DNA of 64,000 bases from Streptomyces sp. NBC_01294 (GCF_035917235.1 NZ_CP108423.1:3723001-3787000); one strand, 5' to 3'. Numbered from the stretch's first letter, positions 17,196 through 25,797 are shown. Numbers and translations are program-made. The notes: generated from the sequence alone by a model not told the origin.

Positions 17196-18134
17196 ATGCG
17201 TGCGCGTTACGGAGTACCCCTGAAGGCGGCTGCCGGAATCGCGGCGGTGGGGGCCGCGGGTGTGGCCTACGCCGCCGGTTTCGAGGCGCGGTCCTTCCGC
17301 CTGCGCCGGGTCACGGTGCCGGTCCTTCCCCAGGGGATGCGCCCGCTGCGCATACTCCAGGTCTCGGACATCCACATGGTCGGCGGGCAGCGCAAGAAGC
17401 GCGCCTGGCTGCAGTCCCTCGCCGGCCTGCGCCCCGACTTCGTCGTGAACACCGGCGACAACCTCTCCGACACCGAGGGCGTCCCCGAGGTGCTCGACGC
17501 CCTGGGACCCCTGATGTCCTTCCCGGGCGTGTACGTCTTCGGGTCGAACGACTACTACGGGCCGCGTCTGCGCAACCCCGCGCTCTACCTGCTGGAGAAG
17601 GCCCAGGGCCGGCACGGGCTGAACGGCAACAAGCCGGTCGTCGGCGCCGTCCACAACCCGTGGGAGGAGATGCGGGACGCCTTCGACGCGGCCGGCTGGC
17701 TGAACCTCACCAACACCCGGGCGCGCCTGAAGCTGGACGGCCTGGAGCTGGCCTTCACCGGGCTCGACGACCCGCACATCAAGCGGGACCGCTACGAGGC
17801 GGTCGCCGGCGGCCCGGAGGCGGACGCGGACTTCTCGCTGGCCGTGGTGCACGCCCCGTACCTGCGGGTGCTGGAGTCCTTCACCGCCGACGGGTACCCG
17901 CTGATCCTCGCGGGCCACACCCACGGCGGGCAGTTGTGCATCCCCTTCTACGGGGCGCTCGTCACCAACTGCGACCTGGACACGGAGCGCGTGAAGGGCC
18001 TGTCCACGCACGAGGCCGAGGGCCGGCGCGCGTACCTGCACGTCTCGGCGGGCTGCGGCACCAACCGCTTCACCCCGGTCCGCTTCGCCTGCCCGCCGGA
18101 GGCGACCCTCCTGACGCTGACCCCGAAGGCGTAG
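17196..18134 (+). CDS. Metallophosphoesterase
   Basis: A 312-residue calcineurin-like phosphoesterase, probably membrane-associated through an N-terminal hydrophobic segment (AAAGIAAVGAAGVAYAAG). Metal-binding blocks are in order: VSDIHMVG (about residue 57), VNTGDNLSD (about 85), FGSNDYYGP (the GNHD block, with Ser for the usual Gly-Asn pair start, about 112), VVHAPY (about 217) and GHTHGGQL (about 243). The family includes UDP-diacylglucosamine hydrolase-like and YkuE enzymes; the substrate is unknown. A homologue follows ponA2 in M. tuberculosis as well. Confidence 0.92.
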   Translation: MRARYGVPLKAAAGIAAVGAAGVAYAAGFEARSFRLRRVTVPVLPQGMRPLRILQVSDIHMVGGQRKKRAWLQSLAGLRPDFVVNTGDNLSDTEGVPEVLDALGPLMSFPGVYVFGSNDYYGPRLRNPALYLLEKAQGRHGLNGNKPVVGAVHNPWEEMRDAFDAAGWLNLTNTRARLKLDGLELAFTGLDDPHIKRDRYEAVAGGPEADADFSLAVVHAPYLRVLESFTADGYPLILAGHTHGGQLCIPFYGALVTNCDLDTERVKGLSTHEAEGRRAYLHVSAGCGTNRFTPVRFACPPEATLLTLTPKA

Positions 18135-18170
18135 GGATCCCGCGCCGCCGACCGCTCCGCGAAAACCGGA

Positions 18171-18200
18171 TTTCGTCTCCGGCGTGAGGTCCGCTAAAGT
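18171..18200 (+). promoter_or_regulatory. Candidate tRNA promoter
   Basis: TTTCGT (18171-18176) and TAAAGT (18195-18200) are separated by 18 bases, placing a start about 35 bases before the tRNA. The surrounding bases are AT-richer than the flanks. Confidence 0.35.
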
Positions 18201-18241
18201 AATCGATGTCGCCAGGGCAGCAAGCGCTGCGGGGCGACGAT

Positions 18242-18315
18242 CGGGGTGTAGCGCAGCTTGGCAGCGCGCTTCGTTCGGGACGAAGAGGTCGTGGGTTCAA
18301 ATCCCGCCACCCCGA
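18242..18315 (+). tRNA. tRNA-Pro (anticodon CGG)
   Basis: A 74-base cloverleaf. The acceptor stem CGGGGTG pairs with CACCCCG. The D arm is GCGC-AGCTTGGCA-GCGC. The anticodon stem CTTCG/CGAAG holds loop TTCGGGA, whose positions 34-36 are CGG, decoding CCG proline. The T arm contains GGGTTCAAATCCC. CCA is not encoded. A perfect hairpin terminator follows 10 bases later. Confidence 0.95.
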
Positions 18316-18325
18316 CGCTGTGGTA

Positions 18326-18366
18326 ACAGGTGAGGCGCCTACTGGTTCAGTAGGCGCCTCACCTGT
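18326..18366 (+). terminator. Terminator after tRNA-Pro
   Basis: A perfect 18-bp stem (ACAGGTGAGGCGCCTACT and its complement) around a five-base loop GGTTC, followed by a T-rich stretch. It can also terminate transcription arriving from the opposite strand. Confidence 0.85.
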
Positions 18367-18415
18367 TTCTGTGCGTGTCCCTCTGCGTGACCACGGTTTC
18401 GCCGCGTGGACCTCG

Positions 18416-18934
18416 TCAGTGCCCGACGGCCGCCTTCGCCACCGCGATCAGCAGCACGAAGAACACGTTGACCAGGCCCTCGATGACCGCCTGGGCGCGG
18501 GAGGCACCGGCGTTCAGGGCTCCGAACAGGGCCCAGCAGAATTGCTGCGCCCCCGCGACCGACAGGGCGAACCACACCGAGCCGCTCGGCCCCAGTCCCA
18601 GCAGCGGGCTCACGGCCAGGGCCGCCGCCGGCAGCACGGCCGCCTCGATGATGGGCAGCTCGCGCCGTCCGGCCCGTCGGACCTCGGCCCAGCCGACGGG
18701 CCGGCCCACCAGTCGTTCGCCGGCGAGGTGCGCGTAGACGTGGGCCACCCAGAAGACCGTGCCCGTCACCAGAAGCATCACGATGAGCTGGAGACGCGGG
18801 AAGTCGCCGACCGCGCTGGCCGTGGCGATCACCGAAGCCGCCAGGAGCGACCCGTAGACGGCTCCCGCGTGGTCCGTCCGAGATGCCGACCGAGTGTGGT
18901 CGGAGCGGCGGGGCCATCGGAAGAGGCGGTGCAC
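18416..18934 (-). CDS. Four-helix membrane protein, unknown function
   Basis: A 172-residue integral membrane protein. Hydrophobic segments fall at about residues 25-65 (VYGSLLAASVIATASAVG, LIVMLLVTGTVFWVAHVY), 95-130 and 140-170, ending FVLLIAVAKAAVGH. The N-terminus is basic and faces the cytoplasm by the positive-inside rule. I chose GTG at 18934 (VHRLFRWPRR); an upstream start at 18979 is possible. I do not recognise a family. It faces the tRNA terminator and has no operon partner. Confidence 0.7.
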   Translation of the reverse strand: MHRLFRWPRRSDHTRSASRTDHAGAVYGSLLAASVIATASAVGDFPRLQLIVMLLVTGTVFWVAHVYAHLAGERLVGRPVGWAEVRRAGRRELPIIEAAVLPAAALAVSPLLGLGPSGSVWFALSVAGAQQFCWALFGALNAGASRAQAVIEGLVNVFFVLLIAVAKAAVGH

Positions 18935-19081
18935 CCGCCCAACATATAGACCGCGGCCCGTCCACGGCCGCACCCACACGCGGATACGGGCGCCGGCCTC
19001 TTCGCAGGACCACGTCAGGGCCTGATCCGGATCGTGGATCAGGCCCTTCCCCGCCGTGGGCCCCAGGGTGGCGTGATGGGC

Positions 19082-20611
19082 CTAGCCGGCGATCTCGATC
19101 TTTCCGTTGGGCGCCGCGGGAGCGGGGGCGGGGGCGGTGTCCGGCTTTGTGGTCGTGAGGCCCTTGAGGAGCTGGGCCAGGTCGACGCCGGTGGTGGAGC
19201 CGAGGAGTTCCATGCCCTGGGCGACGTTGTCGGCGACGGTACGGGACAGCTGGCTCGCGCCGTCGGTGGAGATGACGGTCATCTTGTCGATGGCGGACAG
19301 CGGTTCGGCGGCCTTGGCCACCACCAGCGGCAGCGCCTCGACCATCATCTGGATCACCGCGGCGTCGCCGTAGCTCTCGAACGCGTCGGCCTTCTTCTGC
19401 ATCGCCTCGGCCTCGGCTGCGCCCTTGGCGGCGATGGCGGCCGCCTCCGCGTCGCCTTCGAGGCGTACCGCCTCCGCGATCGCCGCGCGCCGGGCCCGCT
19501 CGGCCTCACCGCGCTTGGCGCCCTCGATGGCCTCGGCCTCGGCCAGGGCCGAACGGCGCTGCTTCTCGCCCTCACCGATGAGGCGGGCCCGCTCGGCCTC
19601 GGCCTGGGCGGCCGCGATCGCCGCGAGGCGTTCGGCCTCGGCCTGCTTGACCCGGGCCACGCGCTTGGCCTCCGCCTCCTGTTCGGCCTCGTAGCGGCGG
19701 GCGTCGGCGGGCTTGCGGACCTGGGTGTCGAGCTGGCGGTCGGTCAGGGCGGCCTGGCGTTCGGCGACCTTCTCCTGTTCGGCCAGGATCTGCTGCTGGC
19801 GGTCGGCCTCGGCGAGCGGGCCGGCGGCGTTGGCCTGGGCGGCGGCCGCGTCGGTCTCGGCCTTGATCTCCGCCTGGCGCAGGTACAGGGTCCGCTCGGC
19901 GACGGCGATCTCCTCCTCGGCCTTCAGCCGGGCCTGCTCGGCGGCCCGGCGGGAGATGGCCTCGGCGATGTCCGCCTCCTGCTTGGCGCGGGCGGCCTCG
20001 GGACGGCCGAGGTCTTCGAGGTAGGAGCCCTCGGTGGTGATGTCCTGGATCTGGAAGGCGTCCAGGACCAGGCCCTGCCCGGACAGGCTGGCCTCGGCCT
20101 CCTCGGCGACCTGGCCGGCGAACGCGGCGCGGTCGCGGATGATGTCCTCCACCGACATCCGGCCGACGATGGCGCGAAGGGCCCCGGACAGCACTTCCTG
20201 GGTGAAGCCGACGATCCCGTCCTGCTGCTGCAGGAAGCGCTGCGCGGCGGCGCGGATGGCATCCTCGGTGCCGCCGACCTTGACGATCGCGACACCCTCC
20301 AGGTTGGCCTTGATGCCGCGCAGGGTGACCGCGCCGCGGACGGCGACCGGGATGTGCCGGCTGGACAGGTCGAGGCTGTAGCGCTGCTGGACGAACGGGA
20401 CGACGAACACGCCTCCGCCGACCACGACCTTCTGGCCGCTGTTGTCGGTCGATATGCGTCCGGTCTCCGGGTCGGTGGAGCTCTTCCCGCGCCGGCCGGT
20501 GATGATGAACGCCTCGCTGGGCCCCGCGACCTTGTAGCGGGTCACGACGACCAGGGCGAGCAGGACGAGGAGTACGACGACTCCCACGACCGCGATGACG
20601 ACTGGGCTCAT
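19082..20611 (-). CDS. Flotillin-like SPFH protein
   Basis: A 509-residue SPFH/band-7 scaffold of membrane microdomains. One N-terminal helix (MSPVVIAVVGVVVLLVLLAL) anchors it. The SPFH domain spans about residues 30-200 (KVAGPSEAFIITGRRG, SRHIPVAVRGAVTLRG). About residues 205-400 form a long Ala/Glu/Arg/Lys coiled coil (AEEEIAVAERTLYL, AEAKRVARVKQAEAERLAAI). The end is Pro/Ala-rich. The flanking NfeD-like gene 68 bases upstream on the same strand is the usual partner, as in Bacillus YqiK-type/FloT operons. Roles in membrane fluidity and protein sorting are inferred from the family. Confidence 0.92.
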   Translation of the reverse strand: MSPVVIAVVGVVVLLVLLALVVVTRYKVAGPSEAFIITGRRGKSSTDPETGRISTDNSGQKVVVGGGVFVVPFVQQRYSLDLSSRHIPVAVRGAVTLRGIKANLEGVAIVKVGGTEDAIRAAAQRFLQQQDGIVGFTQEVLSGALRAIVGRMSVEDIIRDRAAFAGQVAEEAEASLSGQGLVLDAFQIQDITTEGSYLEDLGRPEAARAKQEADIAEAISRRAAEQARLKAEEEIAVAERTLYLRQAEIKAETDAAAAQANAAGPLAEADRQQQILAEQEKVAERQAALTDRQLDTQVRKPADARRYEAEQEAEAKRVARVKQAEAERLAAIAAAQAEAERARLIGEGEKQRRSALAEAEAIEGAKRGEAERARRAAIAEAVRLEGDAEAAAIAAKGAAEAEAMQKKADAFESYGDAAVIQMMVEALPLVVAKAAEPLSAIDKMTVISTDGASQLSRTVADNVAQGMELLGSTTGVDLAQLLKGLTTTKPDTAPAPAPAAPNGKIEIAG

Positions 20612-20679
20612 GATCAATCCCCCCTGCCTCCCTCTGGGGGCAGATCGGTGATGGAACGGACGGGTGGGTGCGGCGGCCG

Positions 20680-21189
20680 TCAGTGTTCGACGGCCCGCAC
20701 GCTGACCGAGGTGGACGAGGGCGCAGCCGTGACCCACACCTCGGCGCCGCGCGCCAGCGGGCCGTCGGCGGTCGCCGCGTACTTGACCGGCTGCCCGGCC
20801 AGGCGCAGGAGCACCTCGCCGTAGCCGCCCGACGGAATGGCGGTCACCACCGTCCCGGCCGATCCCACCAGATCGTCCTGGCGCGGCGCGGCTCCGCTGT
20901 GGTCCCGCAGGAGTGCCCGGCTCAGCCGCCACGTGAGCCAGCCGGCGCCCGCTCCCGCGAGGGCTCCGGCGGCGGTGGCCGCGCCCGGCCCCACTCCCGT
21001 GGTCCCGAGCACGATCGCCCCCGTGAAGCCGAGCATCGAGACGAAGCCGGCGACGACCGGGAGCGACAGCCAGCCGTCGAACAGCCCGTTCAGGGCGCCG
21101 CCGAAGACGCCCTCCAGGATTCCGTCGAACACCAGCGAGGCGGCGAGCAGCGCGATTCCCGCCATGCCGAGACCGAGAAACAAGCCCAC
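20680..21189 (-). CDS. NfeD-like membrane protein with OB-fold tail
   Basis: A 169-residue protein with three to four hydrophobic segments over the first 100 residues (VGLFLGLGMAGIALLAASLVF, LPVVAGFVSMLGFTGAIVLG) and a soluble beta-rich C-terminal domain (VGSAGTVVTAIPSGGYGEVLLRLAGQ, then ARGAEVWVTAAPSSTSVSV) that fits the NfeD OB fold. I chose GTG at 21189, five bases after GGGGAGG; an upstream ATG at 21261 would add a Lys/Arg tract that contains the binding site itself. It is the first gene of the flotillin operon. Confidence 0.82.
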   Translation of the reverse strand: MGLFLGLGMAGIALLAASLVFDGILEGVFGGALNGLFDGWLSLPVVAGFVSMLGFTGAIVLGTTGVGPGAATAAGALAGAGAGWLTWRLSRALLRDHSGAAPRQDDLVGSAGTVVTAIPSGGYGEVLLRLAGQPVKYAATADGPLARGAEVWVTAAPSSTSVSVRAVEH

Positions 21190-21352
21190 GAGCACCTCCC
21201 CCCTCCGCCGGCGTTTCCGCCGGATGCGGGGATCGTGCCACCGGGACACCGCTGTGCGCATTGCCCGTGCCCGGCAATCTTTACGCCCCTTTAACGCACA
21301 CCCGGAAGGGACGGACGCCCTGGCTCAGGCCGCGGTTCCACCCGGGCCCGGC

Positions 21353-22417
21353 TCAGCTCCCGGTTCCACCCGGCCAGTCCAGCAGCCGGGCCCCGATCAC
21401 GGCGGTCTGCAGGGTGTAGCGGTGCCGGGGGTCGGCCGGGTCGGCTCCGGTCAGGCCGTGGATGCGCTCCAGCCGGTACGTCAGCGCCCGCACGCTCAGC
21501 GACATCCTGCGCGCGGCCTCGGTCGCCACGCAGCCGCTGTCGAAGTACGCGGACAGGGTGTCGATGAGGGGCCGAGCGCCGCCGCGGGCCGCCCGCAACG
21601 GGCCGAGGACGCTCTCCACCAGGTCGGCCATGGCCTGCCGGTCCCGCGTCAGGACCGGGTAGACGAGCAGGTCGGCCGCGTGCAGCACCGGCTCCTCCAG
21701 GCCCATCCGGTCGGCGAGTTCGAGGGCGCCCAGGGCTTCCTCGTACGAGTGGACGACCCCGCCGGGCCCCTGGTGGGAACGGCCGATGGCGACCCGGCCG
21801 CCGTCGGTGGCGGCGTACGCCTGCCGGGCGAAGTAGTCCAGGACGTCGGGCTGTTCCCCCGGGGCGACGCAGACCAGCCGGCCGTCCTTCGTGGTCAGCA
21901 GGATCTGCCGGTTGCCGAACCGGGCCAGCACGGTCTCCTCGATCCCGCGGGCCACCGGGTAGCCGTCGCCGTACGGCTCCCGGCCCTGGGCCACCGCGAC
22001 CGCGTGGGCCTGCGACAGCCGCAGCCCGAACCGGACGGCGCGCTCCGCGAGGCGGCCCAGGTCGCTGCGCCCGTACAGCAGGTCGTCGATGAACTCGCGG
22101 CGCGCGGCCTCCTCTTGGCGGACGGCCTGGTGCTGCGAGCGCTCGTACCCCTCGGCGAAGGCGTCCACCGCCTGTTCCAGCGCCGCCAGCAGCGGTCCCG
22201 CCGCCCCGGCCGGCAACCGCGGATGCACCTCCCGCGCCCCGGCCAGGTGGGCCCGGACGAGCCCGCGCAGCGCGAGTCCCGCCTCCGCCGCCCGCATGCC
22301 CTGCGCCCTGCGCGCATCCAGCTCGGCGCGCGTGAGCCGGCGTCCTGTGGCGCAGACGTCGAGCAGGATGTCCGCGTACCCCGCCAGATGATCCGCCTGA
22401 GCCGTCCCCTCGGCCAT
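21353..22417 (-). CDS. PucR-family transcription regulator
   Basis: A regulator of 354 residues. The N-terminal two thirds is a helical sensor region with a GGDEF-like middle domain lacking catalytic residues (about 150-270, HAVAVAQGREPYG, VAIGRSHQGPGGVVHSYEEA). The C-terminal helix-turn-helix (about 280-345) is the PucR HTH_30 domain, with TLSAYFDSGCVATEAARRMS and VRALTYRLERIHGLTG. Family members respond to purine or amino-acid catabolites or to membrane lipids. ATG at 22417 follows GGGGGGA; an upstream ATG at 22444 is in frame. Its target is unknown, but it may act on its own gene or the nearby flotillin operon. Confidence 0.88.
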   Translation of the reverse strand: MAEGTAQADHLAGYADILLDVCATGRRLTRAELDARRAQGMRAAEAGLALRGLVRAHLAGAREVHPRLPAGAAGPLLAALEQAVDAFAEGYERSQHQAVRQEEAARREFIDDLLYGRSDLGRLAERAVRFGLRLSQAHAVAVAQGREPYGDGYPVARGIEETVLARFGNRQILLTTKDGRLVCVAPGEQPDVLDYFARQAYAATDGGRVAIGRSHQGPGGVVHSYEEALGALELADRMGLEEPVLHAADLLVYPVLTRDRQAMADLVESVLGPLRAARGGARPLIDTLSAYFDSGCVATEAARRMSLSVRALTYRLERIHGLTGADPADPRHRYTLQTAVIGARLLDWPGGTGS

Positions 22418-22542
22418 GGTTCCCCCCGATCCTGACGCCTCCATGACAGGTTCTTGACGTCGGTGACCAGGGTGACACGTGCCGTGCCGTGCCGCGCTCG
22501 CGTGCGGCCGCGCCCTACCGGGCCGGGCCGCCGCGCCGACTG

Positions 22543-22821
22543 TCAGTAGGGCCGCGGTGACATGATGTGCGGCTCGATGGCCGGCGCCTCGAAGATGCAG
22601 CGGGGCACGCCCGGGCCGGGTGTCGCGCGGACGGACACCTGCGTCGGGGGATCCGTCGGCAGCTCGACGCGGACGGTCACGGGGTGATCGTGGTGCGTCG
22701 TGGCGTAGCCCGTCTCCTTGCCGTCGACGAGCACCTCCACGACGGCCTCGCGCCCGGTCTGGACCGTGGCGCTGACCGAGTGCCCCGCGTGGTCGATGTG
22801 GAAGTGATGGCGCCGTCTCAT
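22543..22821 (-). CDS. Small His-rich hypothetical protein
   Basis: A 92-residue protein starting MRRRHHFHIDHAGHSVSATV. It then has alternating hydrophobic residues typical of a beta sandwich (EAVVEVLVDGKETGYA, VTVRVELPTDPPTQVSVRA) and ends with HIMSPRPY. Eight His in the first 50 residues could bind metal. No signal peptide. I do not recognise a family. It stands alone between the PucR gene and the next hypothetical gene. Confidence 0.72.
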   Translation of the reverse strand: MRRRHHFHIDHAGHSVSATVQTGREAVVEVLVDGKETGYATTHHDHPVTVRVELPTDPPTQVSVRATPGPGVPRCIFEAPAIEPHIMSPRPY

Positions 22822-23041
22822 GAGCTCGCCTCCCGCCGTGACCCCCCACGACCAGGGTAGCCACGAGAGCGCCGGAGGGCCCGGTGGTGCCCGGTGACCA
22901 CGCCCCCGTGCAGGAGGGCGCGCGACCGGCGCCGCGCCGCGGAGAGTCGGGCCGGGCCGGGGTAGGCCGGGACAGGGCACGGGCTCGGGCGCGGTGGTGA
23001 CGCCGTGCGGGAGGAGCCCGCCGGGCTCGGGTCGCCATCAC

Positions 23042-23065
23042 CCGCCGGCCCGTACGGGCCGGCGG
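23042..23065. terminator. Palindromic terminator-like hairpin
   Basis: A perfect 24-base palindrome CCGCCGGCCCGTACGGGCCGGCGG, just past the 3' end of the minus-strand hypothetical gene ending at 23117. There is no T-run, so the call rests on position and stem strength. Confidence 0.45.
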
Positions 23066-23116
23066 CGTACGACTCCTCAGCTGCGGAAACGTTTCTGACG
23101 GGCACGCAGCCCGCCT

Positions 23117-23638
23117 CTAGCCGCCGTCCCCGTGGCGTACGGCGAGTTCGGCGAGCTCGGCTTGGGCCAGGGTGAGGAAGGCCGTCGCGGGCCGGGCTTC
23201 CACGGCGCGTTCGGCGGCCACGGTGTCGAGGTGGTCGAGGACCTCGCCCAGGGTGGCGAAGGGCCCGACCGGGCGGAGCAGCCAGAGGCGGCCGCGGGGG
23301 CGGGGCGGGAGACCGAGGCCTGCGAGGGCCGCGTCGGCCTCCCGGTCGAGGTCGCGAAGGTCGGGCTCGGGGAGCGGGGCGCATTCCACGCCGGTGATGT
23401 GGCCGTGGCCGTCGAGCGCGGTGTCCACCGCCCAGTGGGTGGAGCGGTCGGGGATCCAGGTCCGGGCCGCCGGGGGCCAGACGTACGGCAGGAACACCCA
23501 GCGCAGGTCTTCGGGGGCCGGCTCCCAGCCGAGCGCCTCCAGCTCCCGGATCTCGGGCAGCCGGTCCGCCTCCAGTTCGCTGCGGCCGGTGCGGCGCAGT
23601 GCGAGCGGGTGCGGTGTTCCGTCCTCGTCCCACGACAT
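23117..23638 (-). CDS. Conserved hypothetical protein
   Basis: A 173-residue soluble protein, MSWDEDGTPHPLALRR at the start, with a central aromatic stretch (LRWVFLPYVWPPAARTWIPD) and RGRLWLLRPVGPFATLGEVLDHLD followed by a helical end. Codon use is typical of the neighbourhood. I do not recognise a domain. No membrane segment or signal peptide. Its nearest upstream neighbour is the HD-domain gene, separated by a tandem repeat block. Confidence 0.75.
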   Translation of the reverse strand: MSWDEDGTPHPLALRRTGRSELEADRLPEIRELEALGWEPAPEDLRWVFLPYVWPPAARTWIPDRSTHWAVDTALDGHGHITGVECAPLPEPDLRDLDREADAALAGLGLPPRPRGRLWLLRPVGPFATLGEVLDHLDTVAAERAVEARPATAFLTLAQAELAELAVRHGDGG

Positions 23639-23676
23639 GCGGGCACGCTATCCGACGCGCCAGCGGATGTGGGTGA

Positions 23677-23822
23677 GCTCCGGGGTGGCGTCCCGCATCC
23701 GCGCGGCGGCGTGCGGCACCGGGCCCGCTCCGGGGTGGCGACCCGCATCCGCTCCGGGGGCGCGACCCGCATCCGCTGCGGGGTCGCGACCCACATCCGC
23801 TGCGGGATGGCGGCCCGCATCC
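23677..23822. repeat. 24-base tandem minisatellite (five full units)
   Basis: Units close to GCTCCGGGGTGGCGACCCGCATCC occupy 23677-23700, then 23727-23750, 23751-23774, 23775-23798 and 23799-23822, with a partial unit after. On the minus strand the units would read as an 8-residue repeat (PERMRVAT) in one frame. The block starts about 40 bases beyond the stop of the HD-domain gene, whose own last codons (PLERM-stop) resemble the unit. Confidence 0.85.
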
Positions 23823-23865
23823 GCTCCAGGGGGTCGGCCGGGGCCCGGGCCGACCCCTACATCCG

Positions 23866-24489
23866 CTACATCCGCTCCAGGGGGTTCGCCGCGATGCGGA
23901 CGGCCGCGCCGCCCGCCACGTACGCGGCCGCCGCGCAGTCGGGCTTGCGGGCCGCCTGGTCCTCGACCAGCGCGAGGAAGTCGCCGCCGAAGGTGCCGCG
24001 CGGGTACGCGGCGAGGAGGCCGGCCGTGAAGGACGGGTCGAACGCGGCCACGCGCAGGCCCGAGACGTCGGCGCTCGTGCCGACCTGCAGGAGGTGGCTC
24101 TCCACGTCCTCGGCCGCCGTCACGTCGTCCCGCATGTGCAGCACGATCACCTCCGCGGCGCGGGCCCGCCGGGCCGCCGGCCAGCCCAGTCCGGCCGTCA
24201 GCACGCGCGCGACGTGCCCGCCCGCCTCCTCGAAGGGCAGGGTGTGGCTGTCGAACGGCACGGTCAGGCCCAGGTCGTGCAGCAGGGCCGACACGTAGAA
24301 GAGTTCCGCGTCGAACTCCAGGCCGTGGTCGGCCGCGTACCGCGCCCCGAAGGCATAGGAGCGGACGGAGTGGTTCAGCAGCGCCGTGTCCGCGTACTCC
24401 GACGCGATCTCCAGAGCGGCCCGGGCCGAGTCGGTGTCGGGGATGTCGGGGATGTCGGGGGTGTCGGGGGTCTTGAGCGTCCGCGTCAT
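23866..24489 (-). CDS. HD-domain phosphohydrolase-like protein
   Basis: A 207-residue HD-superfamily protein. The metal ligands are in order: His in NHSVRSYAFG (about residue 39), HD in LLHDLGLTV (about 70), a His in EEAGGHVARV and HMRDDV (about 115). The pattern resembles the cyanamide-hydratase/DDI2-like branch more than the nucleotide phosphohydrolases. The N-terminus has a short Pro-Asp-Ile repeat (PDTPDIPDIPD) encoded by 9-base DNA repeats. It lies 6 bases after codA on the same strand, so the two are probably one operon and may share a nitrogen-compound pathway. Confidence 0.85.
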   Translation of the reverse strand: MTRTLKTPDTPDIPDIPDTDSARAALEIASEYADTALLNHSVRSYAFGARYAADHGLEFDAELFYVSALLHDLGLTVPFDSHTLPFEEAGGHVARVLTAGLGWPAARRARAAEVIVLHMRDDVTAAEDVESHLLQVGTSADVSGLRVAAFDPSFTAGLLAAYPRGTFGGDFLALVEDQAARKPDCAAAAYVAGGAAVRIAANPLERM

Positions 24490-24495
24490 GGGGCG

Positions 24496-25797
24496 TCAGC
24501 GTAGGCGGCGGCTGAAGTCCACGTCCGACGGGGGCTCCCCGGGCCAGGACAGCCGGGTCGGGGCGGGCGGGGTCTCGGCGAGGACCGAGCCGCGCGAGAC
24601 GACGTACCGGGGCCGGACCTGGCGGCGGATCGCCTCCTCGGGCGACGGGGCCGGCAGGAGGGCGAAGGAGGCGGGCGCGCCCGCGGTGATGCCGTACTCC
24701 GCCTCGGACAGGCCCAGCACGCGTGCCGCACGGTCCGTCACCATGGAGAAGGCAGTGGGGATCTCCCCGGCCCCGGTCAGCTGGGCGGCGTACAGCCCGA
24801 CGAGGGCGGTCTGGAGCGGATTGGCGGTGCCCAGCGCGTTCCAGGGATCCATCACGTCGTCGTGGCCGAACGCCACGTTGACCCCGGCCGCCAGCATCTC
24901 CTTGACCTGGGTGAGGCCGCGCCGCTTGGGATAGGCGTCGAAGCGGCCCTGGAGGTTGAGGTTGGCGAAGGGGTTGGCGACCAGGTTGATGCCGGAACGG
25001 GACAGCAACCGCTGGAGTTTGAAGCTGTACGCGCCGTTGTAGGAGCCCATGGCCGTTGTGTGCGAGGCCGTGGCGCGCTCGCGCAGGCCCGAGCGCAGGG
25101 CCAGGGTGGCCAGCACCTCCACGAAGCGGGACTGCTCGTCGTCGATCTCGTCGCAGTGCGCGTCCACCCGCAGGCCGTGCTCCTCGGCCAGCGCGAAGGC
25201 CGTCCGCAGCGAGGCCACGCCGTCCTCGCGGGTGTCCTCGAAGTGCGGGATCGCGCCCACGACGTCCGCCCCGCGGGCGACCGCCTCGCGCAGCAGTGCC
25301 TCGCCGTCGGGGAAGGAGACGATGCCCTCCTGCGGGAACGCCACGATCTGCAGGGTCATGACGTCCCGGACCCGGTCGCGCACCTCCAGCAGGGCGTCGA
25401 GCGCGGTCAGGGCCGGGTCGGTGATGTCGCAGTGGGTGCGCACGTGCAGCACCCCTTGGGCGGCCTGCCAGCGCAGCACCTCGCTTGCCCGCGCGATCAC
25501 GTCCTCGCGGGTCAGGGTCCGCTTGCGCTCGCTCCAGCAGGCGATGCCCTCCCACAGGGTGCCGGAGGCGTTGGGGCGCGGCTCGCCGGCCGTCAGCGCC
25601 GTGTCGAGGTGGATGTGCGGCTCGACGAAGGGGGCGGTGAGCAGGTCGCCGTGGGCCTCGATGAGGATGCCGGTGCCCGGGGGCTCCTTCTGGTCGTCGT
25701 ACGGGATCACCCGCGCGATGCGGCCGTCCTCCGCGACCTCGATGTCGGACAGGCCGGAGGTGTGGAGCAGCCGGGCGCCCCGGACGATCATCCGCAT
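24496..25797 (-). CDS. codA: Cytosine deaminase-type amidohydrolase
   Basis: A 433-residue amidohydrolase very close in motif content to E. coli CodA, which deaminates cytosine to uracil. Seen in order: FVEPHIHLDTAL (metal His pair, about residue 58), NASGTLWEGI, VRTHCDITD, QIVAFPQEGIVSFPDGEALL, GADVVGAIPHFEDTREDGV, VDAHCDEIDDEQSRF, SHTTAMGSYNGAYS and VAFGHDDVMDPW, which carries the catalytic Asp pair. YPKRRGLTQVKEML is also shared. Isoguanine or a related heterocycle is possible as substrate. First gene of the codA-HD operon. Confidence 0.9.
   Translation of the reverse strand: MRMIVRGARLLHTSGLSDIEVAEDGRIARVIPYDDQKEPPGTGILIEAHGDLLTAPFVEPHIHLDTALTAGEPRPNASGTLWEGIACWSERKRTLTREDVIARASEVLRWQAAQGVLHVRTHCDITDPALTALDALLEVRDRVRDVMTLQIVAFPQEGIVSFPDGEALLREAVARGADVVGAIPHFEDTREDGVASLRTAFALAEEHGLRVDAHCDEIDDEQSRFVEVLATLALRSGLRERATASHTTAMGSYNGAYSFKLQRLLSRSGINLVANPFANLNLQGRFDAYPKRRGLTQVKEMLAAGVNVAFGHDDVMDPWNALGTANPLQTALVGLYAAQLTGAGEIPTAFSMVTDRAARVLGLSEAEYGITAGAPASFALLPAPSPEEAIRRQVRPRYVVSRGSVLAETPPAPTRLSWPGEPPSDVDFSRRLR

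Noticed and set aside
19034..20824. A 596-residue Gly/Leu-rich plus-strand frame
   Set aside because: It is the complement of the Ala/Glu-rich flotillin coiled coil, not a gene.
23677..23822. CRISPR array
   Set aside because: Units are adjacent without unique spacers, and no cas gene is near.
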